Positions 20,352 through 29,830 of a DNA stretch of 64,000 nucleotides are shown here, in pieces. Source of the stretch: Sphingopyxis sp. H115 (GTDB taxonomy: Bacteria; Pseudomonadota; Alphaproteobacteria; Sphingomonadales; Sphingomonadaceae); contig NZ_LNSA01000007.1 in assembly GCF_001468465.1 (NCBI RefSeq), positions 1 to 64,000 on the forward strand, read 5' to 3'. Below the pieces are notes generated by a model. The model was given only the letters and a program-made list of their open reading frames with translations, searched no databases and was not told the DNA's origin. A program made the translations under genes and the position numbers. Numbering within the stretch: the stretch's first letter is position 1; every line of letters starts with the position of its first letter.

Positions 20352-20431
20352 CGTCCTTCCCCCTTGCGTATCGGCGGTTCTCGACCCTATCCCTAAGGGG
20401 CAACGATAGAATATAGAATAGAGGATGCCTC

Positions 20432-22039
20432 ATGATGGGAATGCAGGGCCAGCCGTTGCTGGTAACCAGCCTGATCGACCATGCCGCGCGCGAGCATGCG
20501 GGGCGCGAAATCGTTTCGCGCTGGGCCGACGGCAGCATGACGCGATCGACCTGGGGCGAGGTGGGCACGGATGCGCGCCGCTTCGCCGCGGCGATGACGA
20601 AATTGGGCATAAGGAAGGGCGACCGCATCGCGACGCTGGCGATGAACCACGGCCATCACCTGGTCAGCTGGTACGGCAGCGCGGGCATGGGAGGGGTGCT
20701 ACACACGGTCAATCCGCGGCTGTTCGACGAGCAGCTCGTCTATATTATCAACCATGCCGAGGACCGCGTGCTGTTCTTCGACGCGATGTTCCTGCCAATC
20801 GTCGAGCGGCTGCGCGATCAGTTGCCGACGGTCGAGCATTTCATCCTGTTCGACGCGCCGGCGCACGAGGGCTATCTGTCGTACCGCGACCTGATCGACA
20901 CCGAAGACGGAAGCTTCGAATGGGTGGAGCTCGACGAACGCGATCCGGTCGGACTTTGCTATACCAGCGGAACGACGGGCAATCCCAAGGGCGTGCTTTA
21001 TGAGCATCGGTCGAACGTCATCCACGCGATAACCGAAATCCAGCCCGACGTGTTCGACATGTCGAACCGCAGCGTCGTCCTGCCGATCGTGCCGATGTTC
21101 CATGCCAACAGCTGGGGCATTCCCTTTGCCGCCGCGACGGTCGGCGCGAAGCTGGTCTTTTCGGCGACCAACGATGCGCAGGTGCTTTGCGACCTGATGC
21201 ACGCGGAAGGCGTGACGCACAGCGCCGGCGTGCCGACGGTGTGGCTGGCGATGTTCGGCCATATGGATGCGACGGGCATCGATTATGGCAAGTTGCAGCG
21301 CGTCATCATCGGCGGATCGGCGGCGCCCCGCGCGATGATCGAACGATTCATGAAGGCGGGCGTCGAGGTCGCGCACGCATGGGGGATGACCGAAACCTCG
21401 CCGATCGGCACCATGGGCAAGCGGCCGTGGAACTGGGACGAGATGAGCTTTGACGAACGCGTGGATGTCGTGTGCCGCCAGGGCTGCCCGCCGTTCGGGG
21501 TCGAATTGCGTATCGTTGACGACGAGGATCGCGAATTGCCGCGCGACGGGGTGACGAGCGGGCGGCTCCAGATCCGTGGACCCTGGATCATCCGGCGCTA
21601 TTTCAAGGCCGACCGGGACGCGACCGATGCTGACGACTGGTTCGATACCGGCGACGTGTCGGTGATCCACCCCGACGGCGTGATGCAGATTACCGATCGC
21701 GCCAAGGACGTCATCAAGTCGGGGGGCGAGTGGATCAGCTCGATCGAGCTGGAAAATGCCGCGGTCGGCGCGCCGGGCGTGCAGGAGGCCGCGGCGGTTG
21801 GCGTCTATCACCCCAAATGGGACGAACGGCCGATCCTGCTGATCGTGAAGAAGCCGGGGGCCGAGGTGAGCGAGGCGGCGATCGTCGAATATCTGAAGGA
21901 CAAGGTCGCCAAATGGTGGCTGCCCGACGAAGTCGTGTTCGTCGACGAATTGCCGCACACGGCGACGGGCAAGATACTGAAGCGCCAGATTCGCGACGAT
22001 TATAAGGATTACAAGCTGCGGTCGTTGACCGCCGCATAA
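20432..22039 (+). CDS. Long-chain fatty-acid-CoA ligase (acyl-CoA synthetase)
   Basis: 535 residues of the ANL superfamily. The P-loop is [13 protein letters not shown], the A5 motif is [10 protein letters not shown], and [20 protein letters not shown] and the catalytic Lys region [11 protein letters not shown] are all present. It activates a carboxylate as the acyl-adenylate and then forms the CoA thioester. Sequence style matches medium/long-chain acyl-CoA ligases; the exact substrate cannot be read. An AGAGG ribosome site precedes the tandem ATG codons at 20432 and 20435. No beta-oxidation gene is adjacent. Confidence 0.9.
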   Translation: MMGMQGQPLLVTSLIDHAAREHAGREIVSRWADGSMTRSTWGEVGTDARRFAAAMTKLGIRKGDRIATLAMNHGHHLVSWYGSAGMGGVLHTVNPRLFDEQLVYIINHAEDRVLFFDAMFLPIVERLRDQLPTVEHFILFDAPAHEGYLSYRDLIDTEDGSFEWVELDERDPVGLCYTSGTTGNPKGVLYEHRSNVIHAITEIQPDVFDMSNRSVVLPIVPMFHANSWGIPFAAATVGAKLVFSATNDAQVLCDLMHAEGVTHSAGVPTVWLAMFGHMDATGIDYGKLQRVIIGGSAAPRAMIERFMKAGVEVAHAWGMTETSPIGTMGKRPWNWDEMSFDERVDVVCRQGCPPFGVELRIVDDEDRELPRDGVTSGRLQIRGPWIIRRYFKADRDATDADDWFDTGDVSVIHPDGVMQITDRAKDVIKSGGEWISSIELENAAVGAPGVQEAAAVGVYHPKWDERPILLIVKKPGAEVSEAAIVEYLKDKVAKWWLPDEVVFVDELPHTATGKILKRQIRDDYKDYKLRSLTAA

Positions 22040-22045
22040 ACATCA

Positions 22046-22073
22046 CGTCGCCCCCGCGCCGGCGGGGGCGACG
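22046..22073. terminator. Strong hairpin between convergent genes
   Basis: A 12-bp perfect stem CGTCGCCCCCGC / GCGGGGGCGACG with a 4-base loop, placed exactly between the stop of the acyl-CoA ligase (22039) and the stop of the radical SAM gene (22079). There is no clean T-run on either side, so it is a likely but not canonical bidirectional terminator. Confidence 0.6.
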
Positions 22074-22078
22074 GTTGT

Positions 22079-23167
22079 TCAGAACAGCTCCATCTGCCCA
22101 TTCCTCTCAGGCGGACGGAACAGGTCACTGCGGAGCGGCGGGAAGCTCTTGTCCATGCCATGTTCGCGCGCGGCGCGTTTGACGCGGGTGCGGATCAGCT
22201 GCGCCCAGACACCGTGCCCCTTCATGCGCGTAAAGAAATCGGGGTCGTTGTCGCGGCCGCCGCGGATATCCTGCACCATATGCATCACCTTGTCGGCGCG
22301 GTCGGGATAATGCGCGGCGAGCCAGGCGCGGAAGAGCGGGGCGACCTCGTAGGGCAGGCGCATCAATATATAGGAAGCGCGGATCGCGCCGGCTTCGGCC
22401 GCGGCGGCCATGATCGCCTCGATCTCGTGATCGGTGATCGCGGGAATGATCGGCGAGATATTGACCTGTGTCGGCACGCCCGCGTCGATCAGCCGGCGGA
22501 TCGCGGCGAGGCGGCGGCGCGGGTGCGGCGCGCGCGGTTCGAGCGTGCGCGCGATATGGGGATCGAGAGTCGTCACCGATACCGCGACCCCGACGAGATT
22601 GTCGCGCGCCATGTCGGCGAGCAGATCGATATCGCGCAGCAGCCGGTCCGACTTGGTGGTGACGATCAGCGGGTGACGCGTTTCGGCGAGCACCTCCACG
22701 ATCGAGCGCGTGATGCCCCATGCGCGCTCGATCGGCTGATAGCCGTCGGTGTTGGTCCCGATCGCGAGCGGTGCCGCCACATAACCGCGTTTGGCGAGTT
22801 CGGTCCGCAAGAGCTTCGCCGCATCGGGCTTGGCAAAGAGCCTGCTTTCGAAATCGAGGCCGGGCGACAGGTCGTGGAAGGCGTGCGTCGGACGCGCGAA
22901 GCAATAGATGCAGCCGTGCTCGCAGCCGCGATACGGGTTGATCGAACGATCGAAGCTGATGTCGGGCGACTTGTTGCGCGCGATGATCGTCTTGGGATGC
23001 TCGACGGTTACGGTCGTGCGCAGCTTTGGCGTCTCGCCGTCGATATCTTCCACCGCGTCGAGCCAGTCGCCATCGGCGATGCGTTCGGCCGATCCGGTGC
23101 GGGTGGGGCGCAAGTTGGTGGGCGCGCCGCGACCGGCGACAGGGGGGAGGGGTTTGGACGATTCCAC
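22079..23167 (-). CDS. PA0069-family (SplB-like) radical SAM protein, SOS-box controlled
   Basis: 362 residues from GTG 23167. The radical SAM cluster motif is CEHGCIYCFAR (Cx3Cx2C) preceded by SINPYRG, as in the PA0069 family related to the spore photoproduct lyase domain. An upstream in-frame start at 23236 exists but would put a perfect LexA box inside the gene and add residues unlike the family. GTG 23167 gives VESSKPLPPVAGRG, with the usual GRG close to the N-terminus, though its ribosome site is weak. The substrate is unknown; the SOS box points to a DNA-damage role. Confidence 0.85.
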   Translation of the reverse strand: MESSKPLPPVAGRGAPTNLRPTRTGSAERIADGDWLDAVEDIDGETPKLRTTVTVEHPKTIIARNKSPDISFDRSINPYRGCEHGCIYCFARPTHAFHDLSPGLDFESRLFAKPDAAKLLRTELAKRGYVAAPLAIGTNTDGYQPIERAWGITRSIVEVLAETRHPLIVTTKSDRLLRDIDLLADMARDNLVGVAVSVTTLDPHIARTLEPRAPHPRRRLAAIRRLIDAGVPTQVNISPIIPAITDHEIEAIMAAAAEAGAIRASYILMRLPYEVAPLFRAWLAAHYPDRADKVMHMVQDIRGGRDNDPDFFTRMKGHGVWAQLIRTRVKRAAREHGMDKSFPPLRSDLFRPPERNGQMELF

Positions 23168-23191
23168 CGGCGTAGAATATGCGTTCAGTGT

Positions 23192-23206
23192 GAACAAATA
23201 AAGAAC
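23192..23206 (-). promoter_or_regulatory. LexA operator upstream of the radical SAM gene
   Basis: Read toward the gene the site is GTTCTTTATTTGTTC, an exact GTTC-N7-GTTC with an AT-rich spacer, ending 25 bp before the proposed GTG start. It is the same operator type as the one at lexA (1755-1769). The AT-rich spacer and position make a chance match unlikely. Confidence 0.75.
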
Positions 23207-23230
23207 AAATGACCCAATGGAGTAGATCAT

Positions 23231-23300
23231 CGTCATGCCCGACTCGATCCGGTATCGATCCGCCGGTGGCGCTATGAACCCCGGATCAGCTCCGGGGTGA
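23231..23300. repeat. Palindromic intergenic repeat, family B
   Basis: Left arm CGTCATGCCCGACTCGATCC, right arm CCCCGGATCAGCTCCGGGGT, with a less conserved middle. It is a degraded relative of the copy at 13695-13767. It fills the gap between the radical SAM promoter and the end of moaB. Confidence 0.7.
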
Positions 23301-23320
23301 AGCCCTTTCCAAGATGGGTT

Positions 23321-23845
23321 CTACTCCATCAACCGCGGCATCAGCTCGACGAAATTGCAGGGCTTGTGCCGACTGTCGAGCTGCGTCGATAAAATGCCTT
23401 CCCACGCGTCGGTGACGGCGCCGGTCGAACCGGGGAGCGCGAAGATATAGGTTCCGCGCGCGACGACGGCGCAGGCGCGCGACTGGATCGTCGAGGTGCC
23501 GATCGTCTGATAGCTGAGCCAGCGGAACAGCTCGCCGAAGCCGGGGATGTCCTTGCCGTCGAGCCGGTGGAGGGCCTCGGGCGTGACATCGCGGCCGGTG
23601 AGGCCGGTGCCGCCGGTGGTGATGACCACATCGACGTCCGGATCGTCGATCCAGTTGTGGAGGCGCGAGACGATCAGGTCGGTCTCGTCCCTGATAATCG
23701 CGCGCGCGGCAAGGATATGACCCGCGCCGGTCAGCAATTCCTCGAGCTTGTCGCCCGAACGGTCCTCGGCCGCGCTGCGGCTGTCCGAAATCGTCAACAG
23801 CGCGATACGAACCGGTTTGAAGGTCAGGCTTTCGTCAATCGGCAT
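23321..23845 (-). CDS. moaB: Molybdenum cofactor biosynthesis protein MoaB
   Basis: 174 residues from ATG 23845. MoaB/Mog fold with the cofactor-binding motif [17 protein letters not shown] and [14 protein letters not shown]. It adenylylates molybdopterin or stands in for MogA before MoeA acts. Its start overlaps the last 11 bases of the upstream transglycosylase gene on the same strand, so translation may be coupled. moaC and moeA lie about 20 kb away. Confidence 0.93.
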   Translation of the reverse strand: MPIDESLTFKPVRIALLTISDSRSAAEDRSGDKLEELLTGAGHILAARAIIRDETDLIVSRLHNWIDDPDVDVVITTGGTGLTGRDVTPEALHRLDGKDIPGFGELFRWLSYQTIGTSTIQSRACAVVARGTYIFALPGSTGAVTDAWEGILSTQLDSRHKPCNFVELMPRLME

Positions 23846-25607
23846 TGGCGAGGCTGCTCGCATAGGTCAGGCGCGTGCGATCCTTGCTGTCGGGGAAGCG
23901 CGGCCATTTGCCCTGCGCGAGCGCGGCGCGGCTGACCGAGGGTTTGCCCTGCTGCGCTTCGTACATCCAGTAGTTGCGCAGGACGATGCCGACATAGCCG
24001 CGTGTTTCCCAATAGGGGATCGATTCCATGTAGAGCAGGGGATCGCCTTGATCGCGTATCTCCGTCTGCCAGCGCGCGATCGGGGCGGGGCCGGCGTTGT
24101 AGGCGGCGATCACCTTGGGCAGCAGACCGCCGGTCGAGGGGTCCTTGCTCAGATATTGCAGATAGCTTTGGCCCATATCCATGTTCACCGCAGGGATACG
24201 CAGGTCGCCGGTGCCGCTGTCGCCGCGCCAGCGCGCGATATCGCGCGCCGTGCCGGGACGCACCTGCATCAGCCCGAAGGCGCCCGCAGGGCTGACCACG
24301 GTCCGCTGGAAGCGCGATTCCTGAAGCGTGTGGGCAAAGACGAGCGCGGGATCGACCTTCCACCCGCCATTGGGTTCCCATTTGGGCTGCGGGTACCGAG
24401 TCTGCGCTGCGGGCCTGCGGCCGTGCGGCGTGTTGTGGGCGAGATAGAGCTGCGTTTCGGGCAGGCTGAGCGCGCCCGCCATCGCAATCAGCTGGGCATG
24501 CTGGTCTGGGTTGCCGATCTGCGCCTGATGGCGCAGCGCCTGACCCGCGTAGATATCCTCGCCGATTTCGGACAGGGCCATTGCAAGGCGGACGTTCGGC
24601 AAGTCTTCCAGCGCGCGCCAAGCGCTGCGGTCGGCGCGGACATTCTCGCGCTGGGCGTTGGTTTCGACGCCGAGCGTTTCGGCGGCGAGGAGGCCGTAGA
24701 AAGTTTCCTCGTTCGCGGCGGCGGCGCGCAGGCGCGACTGCACCGACGCCGGCTCGCCGGCCGCGATCGCGGCGCGGGCGGCCCAGTAATAGGCAGCGGC
24801 GCGCTGTTCGCTGTCGGGCGCTTCCTTTGCGACGCGGTCGAAGGCAACGAGCGCGGTGCGATAGTCGCGCAGACGCCACGAGGCGAGCCCCTGCACCCAA
24901 GCGCCCTGCGTCGCCCAGGCGCCGCCGCCGGCGGTACAGGCGAGCGAGAGGCGCAGCGCATTCTGGTCGTCATTCTCGATATAATAGGACCAGGCGACCT
25001 TTTGCATCCATTCGGCGCGCGCCTCGGGGCTGAGCTGGTCGAGGACGGCGTTGAGCAGCATTTCGGCGCCCGATGGGTCGTCATTCTTGATCCGGTCGGG
25101 AATCGTCGCGGCGAGGCGGGCGGCTGCGGGGTCGCTTACGCTATCGGCGCCGAGACGGCGCGGCGCGCTGCCCGCCCAGGCAAGACGCGCCTGAAAGGGA
25201 AGCGCGGGCAGTTCGGTTGCACCGCGTTTCGTCGCCAGCCGGCCGAGCTGTTCGGCCTGCGGCAGGAAAGGCGAGCGCGCAAGGATCGGCATGATGTCGG
25301 CGACCTCGGCGCGCGGGCTGTTCGCGGCGGTCAGCAGTTCGGCGCGGAGGAAGTCGGTGAGCGGCCCCGCCTTGGGATCCTGATCGGCGCTGTCGAGCAA
25401 GGATTTGGCGTCGGCCCAGCGTTCGCCGCGGATCGCGGCGACGATCTGCGTATAGAGCTGTTTCTGCTTCGACGAGAGAATGTCGGGCACGGTTTGCGCC
25501 GCCGGTATCAGCCCGTGATCGCCCGCATCGGCCGCCAGAAGCGGTGACGCCGGTACGGCAAGCGCGAGAAAAGCACAGGAAAGGAAAGTCTTCGTCATCT
25601 TTTGCAT
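23835..25607 (-). CDS. Soluble lytic murein transglycosylase (Slt family)
   Basis: 590 residues with a signal peptide (first about 25 residues, cleaving after VPASPLLAA). A long helical, TPR-like superhelical U domain (about 30-420) precedes the SLT catalytic domain (about 430-540). The catalytic Glu is in HTLQESRFQ, followed by [16 protein letters not shown] and the AYNAGP motif. It cleaves peptidoglycan glycan strands in the periplasm to give anhydromuropeptides. It lies 3 bp after the uracil-DNA-glycosylase-like gene and overlaps moaB. Confidence 0.93.
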   Translation of the reverse strand: MQKMTKTFLSCAFLALAVPASPLLAADAGDHGLIPAAQTVPDILSSKQKQLYTQIVAAIRGERWADAKSLLDSADQDPKAGPLTDFLRAELLTAANSPRAEVADIMPILARSPFLPQAEQLGRLATKRGATELPALPFQARLAWAGSAPRRLGADSVSDPAAARLAATIPDRIKNDDPSGAEMLLNAVLDQLSPEARAEWMQKVAWSYYIENDDQNALRLSLACTAGGGAWATQGAWVQGLASWRLRDYRTALVAFDRVAKEAPDSEQRAAAYYWAARAAIAAGEPASVQSRLRAAAANEETFYGLLAAETLGVETNAQRENVRADRSAWRALEDLPNVRLAMALSEIGEDIYAGQALRHQAQIGNPDQHAQLIAMAGALSLPETQLYLAHNTPHGRRPAAQTRYPQPKWEPNGGWKVDPALVFAHTLQESRFQRTVVSPAGAFGLMQVRPGTARDIARWRGDSGTGDLRIPAVNMDMGQSYLQYLSKDPSTGGLLPKVIAAYNAGPAPIARWQTEIRDQGDPLLYMESIPYWETRGYVGIVLRNYWMYEAQQGKPSVSRAALAQGKWPRFPDSKDRTRLTYASSLANAD

Positions 25608-25610
25608 CTG

Positions 25611-26384
25611 TCAACGTCCCCGGTTGAACAGTTTCAGGCTATCCCAGGCCGCCGCTTTCTGCGCGGGCCGGGCCAGCAGCATCGCGGGATGCGCCACAGC
25701 CACTGCGTCCACCTTGCCGCCATCTTGGTTAATTTCGAGTAACTTTCCGCGCGCATCGACAAGCGAGGTCGCCGCCGCCATGCGGACGATGTCGCCGCCG
25801 ATCAGCAACAGCCGCCCGGGGCGCGCCAACCGCAGGTGATGCCAGAGCAGCCGGTCGAGTCCGGCAGCCTCTTCACCGTCGCAGCGCCCGCCCGCCGGGC
25901 GCGTCACCGCAAGGCTGGCGACATAGCAATCGGCGCGCGACATGCCGATCGCGCGCAGCATCGCATCGAGCAGCTGGCCGGCCGCGCCGGAAAACAGCGC
26001 GCCCTCCTGCTGGTCGTCGATTTCGGGCCAGGCGGTGAGGAGCATCAGCGGGGCGCCGGCCTCGCCAGCGGGGACGATGCGGCGCGCATCCCACTGGCTG
26101 CCCGGAACGTCGCCGCCGTTCGCCAGCCAGTCCTGAAATTCCGTCCAGTCGTCCGGAAAGGCGACGGGACCAGCGGGTTCCACCGGCACGGGCGTTTCCT
26201 GGCGCTGAAGCGCGGGAGGGTCGGCTTCGACGGGGGCGAGGCGCTTCGGCCTTGCCGCAGCGTCATTCGCTGGCGGCGCGACAAGCCAGCCCGCCGGATG
26301 CTCGCCGACAAGCGAATCGACGCCCGCCAGCAACCACCAGTCGCAAATGCTTTCCGCCAGCAACGCTGAATTTCGCCCACCCAT
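25611..26384 (-). CDS. Divergent uracil-DNA glycosylase superfamily protein
   Basis: 257 residues. The C-terminal two-thirds resembles type-4 uracil-DNA glycosylases: a degraded motif 1 (LLTAWPEIDDQQEG, where active enzymes read GEAPG), then FSGAAGQLLDAML, LLIGGDIVR and the motif AVAHPAMLL. Only three cysteines are present and not in the pattern of the 4Fe-4S ligands. The N-terminal 90 residues are Pro/Ala-rich linker. It may have altered specificity or no glycosylase activity. It leads an apparent operon with slt and moaB and has no LexA box. Confidence 0.7.
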   Translation of the reverse strand: MGGRNSALLAESICDWWLLAGVDSLVGEHPAGWLVAPPANDAAARPKRLAPVEADPPALQRQETPVPVEPAGPVAFPDDWTEFQDWLANGGDVPGSQWDARRIVPAGEAGAPLMLLTAWPEIDDQQEGALFSGAAGQLLDAMLRAIGMSRADCYVASLAVTRPAGGRCDGEEAAGLDRLLWHHLRLARPGRLLLIGGDIVRMAAATSLVDARGKLLEINQDGGKVDAVAVAHPAMLLARPAQKAAAWDSLKLFNRGR

Positions 26385-26502
26385 GATTTTGTTTCAAACA
26401 GGCAGTTGACGGACGCGTCAATTGGCGGGCATCGCAATTCGTGACAGAATGAGCGCAGGGCACGATGAATGTCCATGCAGGGACGGCAGAAAGGTATTTG
26501 CG

Positions 26503-28158
26503 GTGAGCGAACGGGAATCGATGCCCTATGACGTGGTCATCGTCGGCGCGGGTCCGGCGGGGCTTTCGGCGGCGATCCGCCTCAAACAAATGGCAAATGA
26601 GGCGGGCAGCGAATTGTCGGTGTGCATCCTCGAAAAAGGATCCGAAGTCGGCGCGCATATCCTGTCGGGCGCGGTGATCGACCCCAAGGCGCTCGACGAA
26701 CTTCTCCCCGAATGGCGCGAGATGGGATGTCCTCTCGCCGAGGTGCCGGTGAACGACAACCAGCATTGGGTGCTGACCAAGACCAAGAAGATCGGGGTGC
26801 CGCACATCATCACGCCGCCCTTCATGCATAACAAGGGCACCTATACCGGCAGTCTCGGAAATCTTTGCCGCTGGCTCGCCGAGCAGGCCGAGGGGCTGGG
26901 CGTCGAAATCTTCCCGGGCTTTCCGGCGGCCGAAATCCTCTACAATGAAGATGGCTCGGTCAAAGGCGTTGCCACGGGCGATATGGGCGTCGCGCGCGAC
27001 GGCAGCCACAAGGCGGACTACGCGCCCGGGCTCGAACTCCACGCGAAATATACCTTCTTTGCCGAAGGCGTGCGCGGTCACCTGACCAAGATGCTCAAGC
27101 CGCAGTTTGCGCTCGATGCCGATTGCGAGCCGCAGGTTTATGGATTGGGCGTCAAGGAATTGTGGGATATCGACCCGGCCAACCATGCGCCGGGCCGCGT
27201 GATCCACACGCAGGGCTGGCCGCTCGACGAAAATGCTAACGGCGGCGGCTTCCTCTATCATCAGGCGAACGGGCAGGTGGCGCTGGGCTTCGTGACCTGG
27301 CTCAATTACCGCAACCCGCACATCTCCCCCTTCCAGGAGATGCAGAAGTGGAAAACGCACCCTGAAATCGCGAAGATTCTGAAGGGCGGCAAGCGCGTCT
27401 CCTATGGCGCGCGCGCGATCAGCGACGGCGGGCTGCAATCGGTGCCAAAGCTTGCTTTTCCGGGCGGTGCGCTGATCGGCGACAGCGCCGGTTTCCTGAA
27501 CGTGCCGCGCATCAAGGGCACGCACACCTCGATGAAGTCGGGGATGATGGCGGCCGAGGCGGCGTTTGCGGCGGTGGCCGCGGGACGGGGGAGCGACACG
27601 CTGACCGCCTATCAGGACGCCTATGACGACAGTTGGGTGAAGAAGGAACTCAGCGTCGTGCGCAACGTGCTGCCGCTCGTCGAAAAATATGGCGATCTGG
27701 CTGGCACGATCCTGTCGGGCATGACGATGTGGCTCGAAACGCTGAAGATCAAAGTCCCGTTCACGATGAAGCATCATCCGGACAATGAGAGCCTCTATCG
27801 CGCCGACATCATGCCGAAGCCGGACTATCCGAAGCCCGATGGCGTGTTGACCTTCGATCGACTCTCGTCGGTGTTCATTTCGAACACCAATCATGAGGAA
27901 GACCAGCCCGTCCACCTCCAGTTGAAAGACCCGTCGATCCCGGTCGAATATAATCTGCCGATGTTCGACGAGCCGGCGCAGCGTTACTGCCCGGCCGGCG
28001 TCTACGAAATCGTCGGCGAGGCCGAGGGCGATCCCAAATTTGTGATCAATGCGCAGAATTGCGTCCATTGCAAGACGTGCGACATCAAGGACCCGACCCA
28101 GAATATCAACTGGGTCACCCCCGAAGGCGGCGGAGGCCCCAATTACCCGAATATGTAA
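26503..28158 (+). CDS. Electron transfer flavoprotein-ubiquinone oxidoreductase
   Basis: 551 residues from GTG 26503, which has an AGAAAGG ribosome site; earlier in-frame codons add non-family residues. The N-terminal FAD motif is VVIVGAGPAGLSAA. The C-terminal 4Fe-4S cluster ligands are CPAGVYE and CVHCKTC, followed by the conserved ending NWVTPEGGGGPNYPNM. It passes electrons from acyl-CoA dehydrogenases through ETF to ubiquinone at the inner membrane. The etfAB genes are not in the window. The TPR gene starts 13 bp later. Confidence 0.97.
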   Translation: MSERESMPYDVVIVGAGPAGLSAAIRLKQMANEAGSELSVCILEKGSEVGAHILSGAVIDPKALDELLPEWREMGCPLAEVPVNDNQHWVLTKTKKIGVPHIITPPFMHNKGTYTGSLGNLCRWLAEQAEGLGVEIFPGFPAAEILYNEDGSVKGVATGDMGVARDGSHKADYAPGLELHAKYTFFAEGVRGHLTKMLKPQFALDADCEPQVYGLGVKELWDIDPANHAPGRVIHTQGWPLDENANGGGFLYHQANGQVALGFVTWLNYRNPHISPFQEMQKWKTHPEIAKILKGGKRVSYGARAISDGGLQSVPKLAFPGGALIGDSAGFLNVPRIKGTHTSMKSGMMAAEAAFAAVAAGRGSDTLTAYQDAYDDSWVKKELSVVRNVLPLVEKYGDLAGTILSGMTMWLETLKIKVPFTMKHHPDNESLYRADIMPKPDYPKPDGVLTFDRLSSVFISNTNHEEDQPVHLQLKDPSIPVEYNLPMFDEPAQRYCPAGVYEIVGEAEGDPKFVINAQNCVHCKTCDIKDPTQNINWVTPEGGGGPNYPNM

Positions 28159-28171
28159 GATCGCGCATTTC

Positions 28172-29830
28172 ATGCTGGCCGCCGCCGCATTGGCGGTCGC
28201 GGCCCCGGCGCACGCTGTCGACGACACCGGCGCGGCGCTCAACGCGCTGGTCCGCGCGCGGCTTGCAGAGGAAAGCGGCCGGCCGACCGTAGCGCTGTCG
28301 GCGCTGACGACTGCGTCGAGCCTCGCGCCCGACTTGCCGGGTCTGCGCGGACGGATCCTCGAACAGGCGATCCAGGCCGGTGACCTCGACGCGGCGCGCG
28401 CCGCCGCGCTGCGGCTGTGGACGGCCGGTGAGCACCGGTTCGATGCCCAATTGGTGCTGATGGTCGACGCGATGCGGCGGTCGGACTGGAAAGCGGCGCG
28501 GGACCTGATGTCGGGGCGCGACGACAAGACCGGCGCCGACATGATTGCCCGGTTGATCCAGCCGACGGTCAACGCGTGGATCGACGTCGGCGCGCGCGAG
28601 AAGCTGCCCGAACGCCATTTGCTTGCGACGTCGACGCGGACGCGGCCGGACCCGTCACTCCGCCTCCAGGCGGCGCTGGTCCAGATCGCGGCGCGGCGCG
28701 CCGACGAAGCGGCGGCGCTGGCCGACACGATCACGCTTACCGACCGGACGAGCCAGTTGATAGCGGTGCGGCTGGCGGCGACGCTTGACGCGGTCGGCGA
28801 CCGGGACGGTGCCAAGGCCGAAGCGCGCGGCGCCGCCAAAAGGCTGCGCGAACGGATCGCGCTCGCGGCGGGGCAACGCGAGGACCCGATGCTGCTGCTT
28901 CCCGACCAGCCGGTATCGACGCCGCGCGCGGGCACCGCGTTGTGGCTGGGGCTGCTCGCCGACGGGCTGGCGCGGACGCCCGGGGGGAGCCCGCGGGTCC
29001 CCTTGCTGTTCGCGCGCGCCGCGCATTGGCTGAACGAGGACGATTGGGCAGTTCGCGCGACGCTGATCGAGGCGCTCGAGGGTAACGGACAGCGTGACGA
29101 GGCAATGACCTTGCTCAAAGGCGCTGCGCTGCCGCCGGTGCTCGCGATGCGGCGCGCCGAATTGACCGCGGAGGCGGGCGACGTGGCCGAAGCGGCAAGG
29201 CTGGCCGAAGCCGCCGCCGCCGGCACCGACGCGCGTAGCCTGCTGGTGCGGCTGGCCGACGTGGCGCGGCGATCCGACGACACCGCGGCGGCCGCGCGGG
29301 CCTATGAGCGGCTCGAGGACACGCTGGGGGATAGCGACGAGGATCGGTCGCTGCGCGGTACGCTGTTGATCGCGCGCGCCGAATTGCTGTTGCAGGCTGG
29401 CGATTGGGACGCCGCGGAACCGTTGATGGAAAAGGCGGTCAAGCTGCGCCCCGACGATGCGAATATCCTGAACTTCGCCGGCTATTCGGCGCTCGAACGG
29501 CGCAAGGACGTGCAGCAATCGCTCGCGCGGATCGAGGCGGCATGGGCGCGCGAACCCCAGAATGCGAGCATCACGGATTCGCTTGGCTGGGCCTATTTTC
29601 TGACCGGCCGCACCGAGGACGCGGTCGACCTGCTCGAAAAGGCGCAGCGCGGCGCGCCCGACAATGCGGTGATCGTCGAGCATCTGGGCGACGCCTATTG
29701 GCAGGCGGGGCGCAAATTCCAGGCGCGCTACAGTTGGCGCGCGGCGGCGCTGCTCGCCGAAGCCGATATGGCGACGCGGCTGGCGGCGAAGCTGCGCGAT
29801 GGGCTGACCCCCGCGAACACCGCGCCGTGA
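28172..29830 (+). CDS. TPR-repeat periplasmic or lipid-exposed protein of unknown function
   Basis: 552 residues. A short signal peptide (MLAAAALAVAAPAHA) is followed by alpha-helical repeats through the whole protein; tetratricopeptide repeats are clearest at about 400-530 (DWDAAEPLMEKAVKLRPDD, SITDSLGWAYFLTGRTEDA, AVIVEHLGDAYWQAGR). Such proteins scaffold envelope complexes. Its stop overlaps the GTG of ispE by four bases, so the two are coupled, but no functional link is known. Partners cannot be predicted from sequence. Confidence 0.8.
   Translation: MLAAAALAVAAPAHAVDDTGAALNALVRARLAEESGRPTVALSALTTASSLAPDLPGLRGRILEQAIQAGDLDAARAAALRLWTAGEHRFDAQLVLMVDAMRRSDWKAARDLMSGRDDKTGADMIARLIQPTVNAWIDVGAREKLPERHLLATSTRTRPDPSLRLQAALVQIAARRADEAAALADTITLTDRTSQLIAVRLAATLDAVGDRDGAKAEARGAAKRLRERIALAAGQREDPMLLLPDQPVSTPRAGTALWLGLLADGLARTPGGSPRVPLLFARAAHWLNEDDWAVRATLIEALEGNGQRDEAMTLLKGAALPPVLAMRRAELTAEAGDVAEAARLAEAAAAGTDARSLLVRLADVARRSDDTAAAARAYERLEDTLGDSDEDRSLRGTLLIARAELLLQAGDWDAAEPLMEKAVKLRPDDANILNFAGYSALERRKDVQQSLARIEAAWAREPQNASITDSLGWAYFLTGRTEDAVDLLEKAQRGAPDNAVIVEHLGDAYWQAGRKFQARYSWRAAALLAEADMATRLAAKLRDGLTPANTAP

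Noticed and set aside
26263..29283. Very long open frame (about 1000 residues) on the minus strand across ETF-QO and the TPR gene
   Set aside because: It is antisense to two clear genes, is Ser/Ala/Arg-rich and has no domain; such frames arise from high-GC codon bias.
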